64,000 nucleotides of DNA from Selaginella moellendorffii. Lineage: Eukaryota > Streptophyta > Lycopodiopsida > Selaginellales > Selaginellaceae. Shown here one piece after another: positions 34,275 through 45,840 of this stretch. The first letter of the stretch is position 1. Every line of letters starts with the position of its first letter. Both the position numbers and the translations under genes were made by a program. The stretch covers positions 2,429,972 to 2,493,971 of the forward strand of contig NW_003314268.1 of assembly GCF_000143415.4 (NCBI RefSeq). Reading direction: 5' to 3'. The notes under the pieces are model-generated. The model was not told the DNA's origin. It ran no database searches and saw nothing but the letters and a program-made list of their open reading frames with translations.

Positions 34275-35651
34275 ATAGTTGTAACGGGTTTTGACCTTTT
34301 ATCCTATGTTGATTTACCATAGGATAACACCACGAAGCGGAACCTAAACCCTCTTTGTGCCACGTGACAGATGCCACATGTCACATGCCACATGTCCATG
34401 CCACGTGTCCATAGGAACCCGAGGTTCAGAGCCTTGGGTTGGAAAATCAAGCTCTAAGGAAAATTCCTCATCACTCGAATCAACAATGCCACTTCCACTA
34501 ACACAAGTGTTAGCGATGTCAATGCCCTAACTACACATCTTCTCCATCCAACAATCTACTCTAAATGTTAACGGATCAACCAACAAGCCATAGCAAGTGA
34601 ATGTTATAACCCTTTTCCAACACCTAATGGGCAAACTTAAGGAAACAAGGTACCAACTTAAGCTTAGCATAATGGACCACCATTGAGAATTTAGTCAAAG
34701 CTACTACAATGCTACTTCGTGCAAGTAGACTAGCTTCACTATCAACCACTTTGGGGTTGATCATCATTTAACGAAACAACTTCGTAAACACATTGCTTAT
34801 TATCACATGGATATGATATAAGTATCACAATGACTTGATCATCAATCAAACAACACTATGAGCAATGCCCATATCATTACTTCAAAGGTTTATATGGATA
34901 TCAAGTGCCAACTTGATTCGACAAAATACAACATAAATGCCACACCCCATCAATAAAGATTTACAACACTTAACATCACTAACTTTTGTTCATAACACGG
35001 ATAAGCTCATGCCACTCTCTTTCCGACCAAACTCAAAACTAATCCAACACCAAGCTACTCAAGGAGCAATAACAAGGTTCCCCGGAAAAGAATTGACCAT
35101 TGCAACCCAAATCTTCTATAGCGAGCTTAGACAAAAATGGTATAGCACTTCACTGCTATCCATCCCACAACTCACTATTGTAAGACCACCATCTCCAACA
35201 TGCATCAAGATAAGAACTCTTGATTGCATGATGTGAACACAAGCAATGAGTTAACACTTCGTTGCAAATCATCTCTCCAAGAAGAGAAAATGATTTACAT
35301 ATTTGATCCTCCGTCCTCGATGACTCTCTTTTCGGTCTCATCTTTGACCAAACCTCAAGCTTGCTTTCGCACTACCTTCAGTTCAATCCAAGAAAAGTTT
35401 ATGAGAGAGCACGGCCATGACTACTTGAACCAATAGACTAATCCCTATAGTCTTGATTGATCCACTTGTAATCATGCCTAGGAAGGATCTACTAGTGCCG
35501 TGCTAACAGCTACAGACTAGCCTATTTGCCACTCATAGCAAACCTAGGGAAAATTACTTTTTCCCATGGTACATGGAACAACTCATGGAACTACCGATAG
35601 GCTTACATTAATCCTGTCAACTCAAAGTATATCTTTGAATTGCTAATGTGC

Positions 35652-37405
35652 CTCACTGTAAGCGACTAATTTTTCCATTCTACTTTAGTCACTTAACCAC
35701 ACCTCCGACCACTTGGAGGAGTCTCATTCACAACCTCCATAAGTCCCATTCAGGACTTGGGGCTTGCTAGCCCCGAGAATGGCATCCATGCCACTCAACC
35801 TTTGCACTTGGTCCAAGTGCTCCACGTGTCCGATCCCATGACCGACACCCAAAGGTACCACAGACATCTCGGCCCGTTACGCTAAGGCCATGCCCATTCA
35901 CCTTTGCTGCGCAAATGGTCCAATACCACTTGCATCACCATCCCGTCTCTCCAAGACTGGGCCATTTGTCTACGAGGGGTCATCCTAGATCCACTCCTTA
36001 GCATCCCTAGGATGCCCACAGACTGGGGAATCACCTTCCCCAAAGTCCCTTTGTCAGCTCCTACCAAGTCCCTTTCTGCCCCTGGCCGTGTTTGCCAACA
36101 CTGCCACTGGATCGAGGCCCACAGGCCCGACCACTCAGTCCCACGGTCCTCTGGGACTTCCTCACCACACGACTGTGTCCTTGGTCACTACCCCAGAGGA
36201 CTGCTCCTCTTCCTTTCCACAGTCTGGGCCTTTGGGATGACATTTCGGAACACCGTGGCCTTACGCGAGCCACCTGGGTACTCTCCCCACCTATCGCCTT
36301 TAGGTGCTCTAGCCATGGGCTTAGAGCGAGGTTCCGTTGAGCCACGCCTGGTATCCAAGTAGGTAGTGCCACCCACACTTGGACTGGGAGCATCGGCCAG
36401 TCGATCTCCCGGGGGAACTAGAGCCGGCTCTTGAACACTTCACCAAGCTACCCCACTTGTCGGTCCGTATTCACTCTAGTCTTGGACTTCCCAGTGGTCA
36501 GTTCATCACCCAACACTGGGTCTGGCCTTCCTGGGCCAAACTGGCCTTTCCTGGCCAAACTGGCTCCACTGCAGTCCTCCCCCTACTATACTTTTGGAGC
36601 TCACCAAACCCCCCAGGGTCTGGGAGACGAACGCTTTGGGCTTTCACCCTCTCAGGCTCCGGACTCGGACTCGTACTCGGATTCGGATTCGGACTCGGAC
36701 TCGGGCTCGGGCTCGGTTTCGGCCTCGGGCTCGGTCTCGGTCTCGGTCCCAATCTCGGTCTCGGTCTCGGTCTCGGTCTCAGTCCCGGTCTCGGTCTCGA
36801 CTTCGGACTCCATCTCGGACTGCATCTCGGACTCCATCTCGGACTCCATCTCGGGTCCATCTCGGGTCCATCTCGGACTCCATCTCGGACTCCATCTCGG
36901 GTCCATCTCGGACTCCATCTCGGACTCCATTTCGGGTCCATCTCGGACTCCATCTCGGACTCCATTTCGGGTCCATCTCGGGTCCATCTCGGACTCCATC
37001 TCGGACTCCATCTTTGACTCCATCTCGGGTCCATCTCGGACTCCATCTCGGACTCCATCTCGGACTCCATCTCGGGTCCATCTCGGGTCCATCTCGGACT
37101 CCATCTCGGACTCCATTTCGGGTCCATCTCGGGTCCACCTCGGACTCCACTTCGGACTCCATCTTGGACACTCCCACGTGTCATGTGTTGGTCCTTTTGG
37201 GTCCCTTTTTGGAGCCTCGCCTTTTGCTCGCTTCGTGCTCGTTCCTCGAGCACTTCGTTGGGAGTTCCACTCCCGCTCTTGACTTTTCAAGTCGGAGCTT
37301 TTTGTCCAAACGTGTTACGCTCGTTTGGCTCTCGCTTCGGCCACTACCATGTGGCGCCCTTCTGGCTCCACTTTGGGGCCTAGGGATTTTGTGTCTCACA
37401 CTCAC
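35652..37405 (-). mobile_element. Solo LTR-A with target-site duplication CTCAC
   Basis: LTR-A in reverse orientation, 35,657-37,400 (1,744 bp, the longest copy), flanked by CTCAC at 35,652-35,656 and 37,401-37,405. The empty site is preserved in element B at about 19,700-19,720, where the reverse complement reads GCCTCACTCACGAGCCC without interruption. This establishes the insertion. Its minisatellite is expanded to about 510 bp. Confidence 0.93.
36655..37166 (-). repeat. Expanded minisatellite in solo LTR-A
   Basis: About 510 bp of GACTCCATCTCG/GGTCCATCTCG 12-18-mers plus CTCGGT hexamers on the + strand. It is about 1.7 times the length of the array in the 5' LTR of element A. Overlapping long ORFs on both strands here are repeat artefacts. 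Confidence 0.88.
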
Positions 37406-38932
37406 TCACAAGCCCAAGTGCAAACTCGTGCTACTGGTACACCTCAAATCCATCCTATGAGCCCAAGAGCAAGCTCACATAATTACAGTACAAGAAGGTA
37501 ATTAAATCCATACCCAATAAACGATTGCGAAGCCTTTGCACCCAAACGTGTACCCACTCGGATCATCGTTTTCATCTCTGCGTATGCAATGAGACCAGTT
37601 GCCCAATCTCATTGGATAGTATCGCTGAGACGTATTCTCTGATACCAAATGTAGCGCACGTGGTTTTGACCCTTTATCCTATTGTGATTTACCATAGGAT
37701 AACACCACGAAGCGGAACCTAAACCCTCTTTGTGCCACGTGACAGATGCCATGTGTCACATGCCACGTGTCTATAGGAACCCAAGGTTCAGGGCCTTGGG
37801 CCACTGAACGAACGAATGGTGCCAAACTCCCAAGTATGGAGCCAAGGAGTGATGGAACCGAACCACAGAGCAACTCCCGAGCATACAGCCCAAGGAGCGA
37901 AGGGACAGGGGCCCGGAGTGACTTGGAACAATCCTAGAGCAACCAGCATCCCAATGCCAGGACCAACACACAAAACGGAGCCAAACGGAGTCTGGTGCTA
38001 TTTTGGCATACCGGTGGCCTAATGCGAGGACATGGGTACTCCACCAGCTAGCATGGAATGGAACTTGGGCTTAGACCCAAGCCGGACGCAGAACAAGGAC
38101 AGGCATGCAAGCGGGAGCTAGACTATGTTTCAGGTTGGTCGGCCATGCCCAACCTACCCACTATCCCTACTATACATTTGGGAGCATGCAAGTGGGAGTT
38201 AGACTATGCTTCAAGTTAGTTGGCTATGCCTGACCTACTGACTATCCCTACTATACATTTGGAACCCCCTATATATCCCCCTCCCTGTGAGGAACACTCA
38301 CTTTGCATTTTCACCCCAAGCCTCCCTTAGTATCAAAAATTAGTTTCTGGGACAAGCTCAAAACTTACTAAATATGGAATATCCCTATATTGCGAATTTG
38401 GACACAGGACAAACACCATTGTGTTCAAGGCAATCTCTACATTCTGTAGATATACCAAATGAGCAAATCTAGACACTTTCCATAAATAGCATTTAGGATT
38501 GAAATGAGACTAACACAAAGGTATGATAGCAAAGGTGTTTGGCAGACACAGTAAGTCATCCAATGATATTGAGGAACTAGTCTCAATATGTGAGGGTTCT
38601 TGTCACTAGCCAGTGCAAGATATAATGAAATAGGAACTCCTTACTGGGCTAAGTATGCTTAGCTAACAACATGTAGGAATTCCATCTTTATACTCGTCTG
38701 GTTTAAGTACACTCGAAATGCCCAGTTAACTCCACTAGCACAAAAGGGACTAATAAAGGGTTTAGCAATACCGACCTTTTACCATCGTGGTAGTAAGGAA
38801 AAAGTGTCCATAAGGAATAGCCAATAGGTACCAACTCAAGCAAATGGGAAATTACAATTGATTTCAACCATCCTTCTGTAGCATGAGGGGGAGTTTTACG
38901 AGCTTGGTATTAATGTCGTGAATGTGACTACG

Positions 38933-39374
38933 GGTGACTTGATGGAGCCTTTTCCATGATCAATGATTAACAATGAGTATGTCATTATTACTTTTGACTA
39001 CTTGACTCACTAGGAGGAAGTCAGAGCTTTTTTTAGTGCATTTGCAACTGTTGTTGGATACTTCCTTCTCAATTAAGTGGTATTTCAGCATTTCTGTCTA
39101 GAGCAGATTCTTTTAGATAATAGTCTTAAGTTTATGGCTGAGGCATTTCACATTTTGACATCTTAGTTGGGGATACACCACACTTTCACAAGTGTTTATC
39201 ATCCACAATCAAATAGTTTGGTGGAATGGTTTATTCAAACCTTCAAAGGGATAATCTATAATATGACATCCGAGGAATGCTGCAATCCTTACAAGTGGCT
39301 ACACTCAAACCATTGTACCACTGTAACACTGTCCCTTAGAGACATGTGGGAAACTCATACAAATGCTGAGTATC
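38933..39374 (+). pseudogene. Gypsy integrase core fragment, copy 2
   Basis: Same as 32,412-32,853 with a few substitutions. It is interrupted by stops and truncated by an LTR-A fragment at 39,375. Confidence 0.75.
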
Positions 39375-39661
39375 TGTGAGACATAAATCCCTAAGCCCCA
39401 AAGTGGAGCCGAAAGTATGCCATATGGCAGTGGTTAAAGTAGAACTTCAACAAGCATAAGATGTTTGGATTAAAAGCTTCGACTCAAAACATTAAAAGCG
39501 GGAGTGAAACTCCGAATGAAATGCTCAAGGAATGAGCATAAAGCGATTGATAAATGAGTCTCTAGAAAGGGACACAAGAAGGACTGACACATGGCAAGTG
39601 TCATGGCACATGGAAGTGTTGGGATTGAGTCTAAGATGGAGTTTGAGAAGGAGTTTGAGAT
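39375..39661 (+). repeat. LTR-A fragment preceding element D
   Basis: 5' ~285 bp of LTR-A, fused to the D-type LTR. It may be the remaining 5' LTR of the older A copy whose 3' LTR lies at 53,678-55,094. Confidence 0.65.
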
Positions 39662-40474
39662 GGAATTAACACGGTGATGAGAGACTGATGTTGTTAGCTT
39701 GCACTTGCTAGTGTTGGGACCCCATAATATTGAGACTAGTCCTTTAATATCATTATATGGTATCTTACCATGTCTATCAAACACCCTTGCAATTATGCCC
39801 TATCTATTCCAAATCCATATGCTATTTATGGTAAGTGTCTAGATCCACTCAAAAGGCATATTTACTAAATGTAGAGTGTTTTCTAAACCCTATGGTGTTG
39901 TGCTTGCTCCCTGATTTGTGATCTAGCACCATTCCATATTTAGTAAGTTTCATGCTTGTAGTAGGGATAGTGGTTAAAATGCAAGTCCAACCACTTGAGA
40001 TATTAATTTAGCTTCCACTAGGCTATATCACTCCTTGTTCTATATTTGGCTTGAGTTTAAGCCCAAGCTCTATACTGCTCTAATTGGTGGGGTACCCTCC
40101 TCCTCACGTTAGGCCACCAATATGCTGAAATCGTGCTAAACAATGTATGACATTGTTTTGCATGTAAGTATTGGATATTGAGAGATGGTGCTCGTAAGAT
40201 TAAGAGTGTACTGGATTCTTGTTTTATAGCCTAACGGGCTTGGAGTTTTGCTCTAAATTCAGATGTGCTACATTTAGTATCAAAAGAATTATCTCAACGA
40301 TTCTTATCTAACTTTTGTTGGAAATGCCGACTCAAGTCGCATATGTAGAGTATTTTCTAGTAGACTTGAAGTAACCTATATAGGATTAGTTGGATTGCAC
40401 CATTTGGTAAGAATGTTGTGTGTATATTCAATTATTGATAGAGGCATGCATGCAACTGGTGAGATGGTAAAAAG

Positions 40475-42690
40475 GAACTGTGCTTATGACATTGAAACCT
40501 ATAAATGGGTAAATCAAGAGGAGGAAACTCCTTTTAGAAATGCTGTGGAAGATGTTAAGGCTTAATCAAAAGAGGAAGAGCCTAATGCTATAGCATTGCA
40601 ATGTATAGCTCAAGACCTTGATATTGAGAATTTGTAAAAGGAAGTTTGTAAATTGAAAAAGGAGATGAAGAAGAGGAACAATTGCCCCCGGTTGCACGAG
40701 TTTCAAAGTTCAAGCCCCTGAAACCACCCAATTTCAAAGGCATGCAAGACTATCAAATTTTGGAAGATTGGGTCTATGATATAGAAAACTATGTCATAGT
40801 TGTAGTGGGTTTTGACCTTTTATCCTATGGTGATTTACCATAGGATAACACCACGAAGCGGAACCTAAACCCTCTTTGTGCCACGTGACAGATGCCACAT
40901 GTCACATGCCACATGTCCATGCCACGTGTCCATAGGAACCCGAGGTTCAGGGCCTTGGGCCACTGAACGAACGAATGGTGCCAAACTCTCAAGTATGGAG
41001 CCAAGGAGTGATGGAACCGAACCACGGAGCAACTCCCGAGCATACAGCCCAAGGAGCGAAGGGACAGGGGCCCGGAGCGACTTGGAACAGTCCTAGAGCA
41101 ACCAGCATCCCAATACCAGGACCAGCATGCAAAACGGAGCCAAACGAAGTCTCTGGCGCTATTTCGGCATACCGGTGGCCTAACGCGAGGACATGGGTAC
41201 TCCACCAGCTAGCATGGAATGGAACTTGGGCTTAGACCCAAGCCGGACGCAGAACAAGGACAGGCACACAAGCGGGAGCTAGACTATGCCTCAGGTTGGT
41301 CGGCCATGCCCAACCTACCCACTATCCCTACTATACATTTGGAACCCCCTATAGAGCCCCCCCCCCACCCCCCCCTTCTTGAGGAACACACGCTTTGGGC
41401 TTTCACCCCAAGCCTCCCTTGGTATCAGGAGTTAGTCTCAGGGACAAACTCAAAACTTACTAAATATGGAATGTCCTTAGATTGCGAATTTGGACACGGG
41501 ATGAACACCATTGTGTTCAGGTTGATCTCTACATTCCGTAGATATGCCAAATGAGCAAATCTGGACACTTTCCATAAATAGCATTTGGGACCGAAATGAG
41601 ACTAACACAAAGGGCATGATAGCGAGGGTGTTTGGCAGACACGGTAAGCTATCATCCAGTGATATTGAGGGACTAATCTCAATACGCGAGAGTTCTTGCC
41701 AAGCCAATGCAAGACAGAGCAAAAGAGAACTAAGAGCCAGGCCGAGAATGCTCAGCTAGAAACACATAGGAGTTCCTACCTTATGTTCATCTGGCTAAGT
41801 ATAGATGCTAAGCCCAGTAAGCTAGCACTTGGACAAGAGGAGCTAATAAAGGGAACCAGCAATACCGAGCTCCTGCCATCGCGGCAGTAAGGTAAGAGTG
41901 TCCATAAGGACTAGCCGACAGGTAACTTTCGATACCCGAAGTCACATTTGCGACAATAGTGGCAGACATAGATGATCATACAAAAGTTATATGTGTACAA
42001 TCTTTTTTCATTGATCATGCCAAAACTTGGTGGTGCTAGGTGTGCACTAAAGGGCATACTAGAAGTTGGACTAAGATGCAATCTCATATTTATAAGGAAT
42101 ACTTGCCCGACAATCTTGGTCTGAGACTTCGTGTGGAACTGTGGTAGTTAAAGCAGTGTGGGGACTTTATGCATTACGTTAATGCGTTTGCTCAGAAGCA
42201 CATTATGATTGCAAATATGAGTGACAAAGATGCTCAAAGTTATTCTTTGGAAGGTTTAAATTCACTATCTCATAATGAAATTTTGAAGTTTAAGTTGGAG
42301 ACATACCTAGAATGTAAGGAGGTAGCATAGCAAGTTGCCTTCAATCACTCACTCATGGAATAGTATTAGCAGCCATATGCTAGTACCTTGGACAAGAATA
42401 AAAACTTTGGGAATAAACAAAGTAATCGAAAATAAAGTGTGGAAAGAAAGTTTCGCCATAGAGGCTCACAAACAACGGTTAACAAAGGTAGTGGTTGGTA
42501 ACCACTAATAGCTTCTTTTAGTCCTAAGCCCTTTGTTCCTTCTCTTGGTGGGTACAAATAGTAGTAACCTACAAAACCTAGTCCTAGTGAAACAAGTAGT
42601 GTGGGCTATTGCTTCTATTATGGAGAGGTAGAACATAAATCCTCAGAATGTCCTAATAAGTATAGACAAAATTTTGTATTAATGTCATGA
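40475..42690 (+). pseudogene. Element D gag (split by solo LTR-B)
   Basis: gag reading runs to 40,800 (EDWVYDIENYVI), continues at 41,956 after the LTR, and shows the core segments DDHTKVICVQSFFIDHAKTWW and LGLRLRVELW. A degenerate zinc knuckle (CFYYGEVEHKSSEC, one Cys changed to Tyr) lies near 42,605-42,650. Several TAG stops lie within otherwise readable stretches. Confidence 0.75.
40796..41960 (-). mobile_element. Solo LTR-B with target-site duplication ATAGT
   Basis: LTR-B in reverse orientation, 40,801-41,955 (1,155 bp), with ATAGT on both sides (40,796-40,800 and 41,956-41,960). Element D gag coding continues across it. It is the product of recombination between the two LTRs of an inserted B element. 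It includes a C-rich run near 41,357-41,376. Confidence 0.93.
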
Positions 42691-42859
42691 AAAATGATAG
42701 TGGTGGTGGAGCTAAAAGGGTTGACGAGCTAGTCAATGTAGACTATAAGGAAGAGGAGGTGAATTACTTATGTTACTTTCTTCAAGCTTTTCTCACAGTA
42801 AATACAAACACTGATCTGTTGATATATCTAATAAGCTTTGTCTGCGGACACTAAATCTG

Positions 42860-43115
42860 AGTGATTGACATGGGAGCTATGCACAACATGATATCCAAAG
42901 ACTTACTTAAGTTGTTAGGATTGAAAGCCAAGCAAATGTTACCTATACACTTCCGGTTAATGAAAGCTGGGCAAATAGCCAGAAGATTTATGAGTGATAT
43001 TCCAATAAAAATATCCAAGTTGAGAAAAAAATTAGACATAGTAGTGTTGAAGATACCAAATTTTCAGATGGTGTTTGGTATGGATTTCTTCAAAGGGATT
43101 TATAGTGCTAGATAA
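42860..43115 (+). pseudogene. Element D aspartic protease
   Basis: Open segment with a retroviral-type aspartic protease pattern. The active-site box reads DMGAMHNMIS, where the family usually has D-[ST]-G-A-[ST]-H; the Asp and Gly are kept but both Ser/Thr positions are Met. Later VFGMDFF matches the second conserved region. Confidence 0.75.
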
Positions 43116-43429
43116 AGTCGTGTCACATTGAGGTCAAAAGGACATTCTTATGTGTCTTTCCAATTGCAAAAATAAATACTTCTCAAAAGATTGGGATGCT
43201 AAGTTCATGACTACGAGAGCCGCTCAAAAAGCAACTAAGAAGGGATGTCAAACTTTTTGTGTTTAAATGATGAACGATAAGAGTGATGGTGACTCAGTTT
43301 GAATTGGTGATAGGGTTGATTTTGTAACAAAGGAAATATTGGAGTTATTAGTGTGGAATCAAGATATCTTTTTGGAGGATTTACCACAAGGGCTAACTCC
43401 TAACCATGAGGTTGATCTTCAGATTGAGA

Positions 43430-44740
43430 TTATTTTGAGTTGTAAACCACCTATAAAGGCTTTGTATTGTTTGAATATCAAGAAGATAACTAAACTCAAA
43501 AAGTAACTCACGGAGCCTCTTGACAAAGGTCATATCTAGCCAAATACGTCACCTTATAAAGCATAGGTCTTTTTTCTTATAAAAAAAGATAGTACCATGA
43601 GGATGTGTATCAATTTTCAGGCTTTCAAAAAGATTACGGTTAGAAACAGATATTCTTTGCTTTGCATTAATGACTTTTTTGACTAACTTTTAAAAGCCAA
43701 GTATTTTATGCAACTTGATTTGCAATCTGGGTATCATCATATATTACATAGCATAATGAGGAACTCATAAAATCTATATCAAGTCTTAAAGGCTATCTTC
43801 TCCACATCTTGATTTGCCACCTATGTCCTGGCTACATTCAGTATAATGATGGATTAAATATTTGGAGATTATATGGACACATTTGTTGTTTTATATATCA
43901 ATAATATTTTAATTTATAGTGAAACATTGAAGGATCATTTGAAACACTTGGAGCTGGTATTTTAGAAGTTGTATGAACACAAACTATATGCTAAGAAAAG
44001 TAAATGCACTTTTGGACAATAGTGCATGAGTTTTTTTGGGTATATAGTTGGTGGTGGAGTAATTAAGGTAGATCCAAAGAAGGTGGAAGTGGTGAAATCT
44101 TAGGAAGTTCTGACCACTATATCAAATGTTCATTCTTTTCTTGGTTTGGCGGGATACTATTGCAATTTTGTTCACAATTTTGCAAATATTGCTCTTCTAT
44201 TGACTGAGTTAACAAAGGGTAATATACCATTTTATTAAACACCAGTTTATTAGCATGCTTTTGTATGGTTGAAGGAGATCTTAATTACAATTCCTGTTCT
44301 CAAGATCCCAAATCTTGATAAACCTTTTGAAGTGCATTGTGATGCATCTGGTTGTGCTATAAATGCCATGTTGTAGCAAGATATTGATAATGTGGTTGGT
44401 GTTATGCTAAGGTGACATGGTTGTCCCATTGTATTTTATTCCAAGAAGTTGGATGGGAACCAACAAAGATGGCCTACTCATAAAAAAGAGATGTTTGCTA
44501 TAGTGTTGGCATTGGAATATTGAAGACATTATTTGGGTGGATATACCAAGGTTTATACAAATAGTAACACATTAAGCTACTTTGCTATATAGCCAAAACT
44601 TACATTGAAGCATGTTTATTAGCAAGAGAAGCTCATTAGATTTGATATTGAAATCATTTATAAACCTAGTAAAAACAATATTGTTCTAGATGCATTAAGT
44701 CGTCAAGCTCAATTTCCAACAATGTTGCTATTAGTTTAGA
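43430..44740 (+). pseudogene. Element D reverse transcriptase and RNase H
   Basis: Gypsy reverse transcriptase with TMRMCINFQAFKKITVRNRYSL, QLDLQSGYHH and the catalytic box as YINNILIYS (both Asp now Asn); then FLGLAGYY. RNase H follows from about 44,280 (FEVHCDASGCAINAML, FYSKKLDGNQQRWPTHKKEM, ending VLDALSR). At least eight in-frame TAG/TAA stops. Confidence 0.85.
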
Positions 44741-44929
44741 CTGGTTTGAGGATGTTTGGGCTTCATATGAAAATAATTTGTTCAAGAAGGCAATCTTGTA
44801 CTATGTGGAGTTATCGAAGCAGGACCCTAGTAGCGAAGCATCAAAAGTTGCTAGTTGTGCTAATGCAAAGCTTCACTTCTCAGTTTGAAATAAGTTTATT
44901 TACTATAAGCAAGAAATATTATATCTTCC

Positions 44930-45085
44930 CTCCAAGGATTTGTGGTAGTTTTTTCTGTGGGAACATCATGATGTTTCGACAATGGGATATTTTGGAAAAT
45001 GAAAGACTCTTACTTCATTGAAAAAGAGATTTTTTTGGTCTAGTATGGAAGGGGATGTAGTGAATTATGTCTGTTATGCTAGTAA
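44930..45085 (+). pseudogene. Element D integrase zinc-binding domain
   Basis: Conceptual translation gives LWEHHDVSTMGYFGK, a stop, then TLTSLKKRFFWSSMEGDVVNYV, an H2C2 integrase domain. The integrase core does not follow in this orientation. Confidence 0.7.
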
Positions 45086-45429
45086 TATGACCAAAGAACT
45101 GGGAAGCTAGCTGGAAAGTTGTAATGCATTCCAACACCGGTATAGCTATTTTAGAGTGTGACAATTGACGTAGTCACTTGCTTGCTGAAGTCCAAAGGTT
45201 AGAACTAACAAGACTTATATGGAGCAACTATGTGAAGGTTGGTCTTGAGCTACTAAGACAATGGGCAAAGCTCAAGATAGGTATTGACATGATAAAGATC
45301 AATATTGTCAGGATGTATCCTATCAAATGGGAGATCAAGTGTGAGTATCTTCCTGAAACTTGAATGTTAAAGGGTTTTTATCTTGGAAACTATTACCAAG
45401 ATATATTGGGCCCAACAACAAGGACTAAC

Positions 45430-45840
45430 ACTTTGGACATTGGTTTTGGTACAAAAATTTGTTAAGGAACCCCATAAGCATTCCTTTATAACATCTTATA
45501 TGGAAAACAACCAATAGCATTGTAAAATATGTTGTTATAGTATATTTCTATTATGTCTAAATGCTCAACCCAGTCACATTGGTCTACCATGACATAATAT
45601 CACAGATAATCCTCAACTTGAGCATTCACATGTTTGGATTGCCCATTAGTTTGAGGATGATAAGTTATACTAAACTTCAACTTAGTACCAATTAACTGGA
45701 ATAGTGTGCCCTAAAACTTCCTCATAAATCTCGAATCTCTATGTGAGATCATCTCTTTAGGAAAACCTCAAACCCATATTACTTGAAGGAAAAAAAGCTT
45801 TGTTACATGCTTTGCATTCACTGTTTCCACAATTAGAATG
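45430..45840 (-). pseudogene. Inverted gypsy integrase core fragment
   Basis: On the minus strand the translation with stops shows GFPKEMISHRDSRFM, then SITYHPQTNGQSKHVNAQVEDYL and a C-terminal part of a DDE integrase core. It lies in opposite orientation to the rest of element D, so it was inverted locally or inserted separately. Confidence 0.7.

Larger units (their letters stand above)
31662..34438. repeat. Tandem duplication unit, copy 1 (2.78 kb)
   Basis: It matches 38,183-40,959 at a constant offset of 6,521 bp with roughly 1% substitutions by eye. The unit starts inside one LTR-B and ends inside another, in the same orientation. It contains the integrase fragment, an LTR-A fragment, the D-type LTR end and the start of the D gag. 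Confidence 0.9.
34280..38182 (-). mobile_element. Inverted, internally deleted element B copy
   Basis: It consists of 160 bp of LTR-B (to 34,438), then B internal DNA in reverse complement (34,439-35,656, matching about 19,710-20,930), a solo LTR-A insertion, more B internal DNA (37,401-37,649, including the reverse complement of the primer-binding site CTCTGATACCA), and an LTR-B starting at 37,650 that breaks at 38,182. The primer-binding site next to the LTR proves the orientation. Confidence 0.82.
38183..40959. repeat. Tandem duplication unit, copy 2 (2.78 kb)
   Basis: Second copy of 31,662-34,438. Its left end joins LTR-B sequence from another copy at 38,182/38,183, so about 80 bp of LTR (38,104-38,181) are repeated just after the junction. 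Its right end continues into a complete solo LTR-B. Confidence 0.9.

Noticed and set aside
36379-37460. Several overlapping ORFs of 200-290 codons on both strands
   Set aside because: They run through the LTR-A minisatellite. The repeat unit is a multiple of three, so all frames stay open and the products are simple peptide repeats. Shorter versions at 14,500-15,120 and 27,390-27,820 have the same cause.
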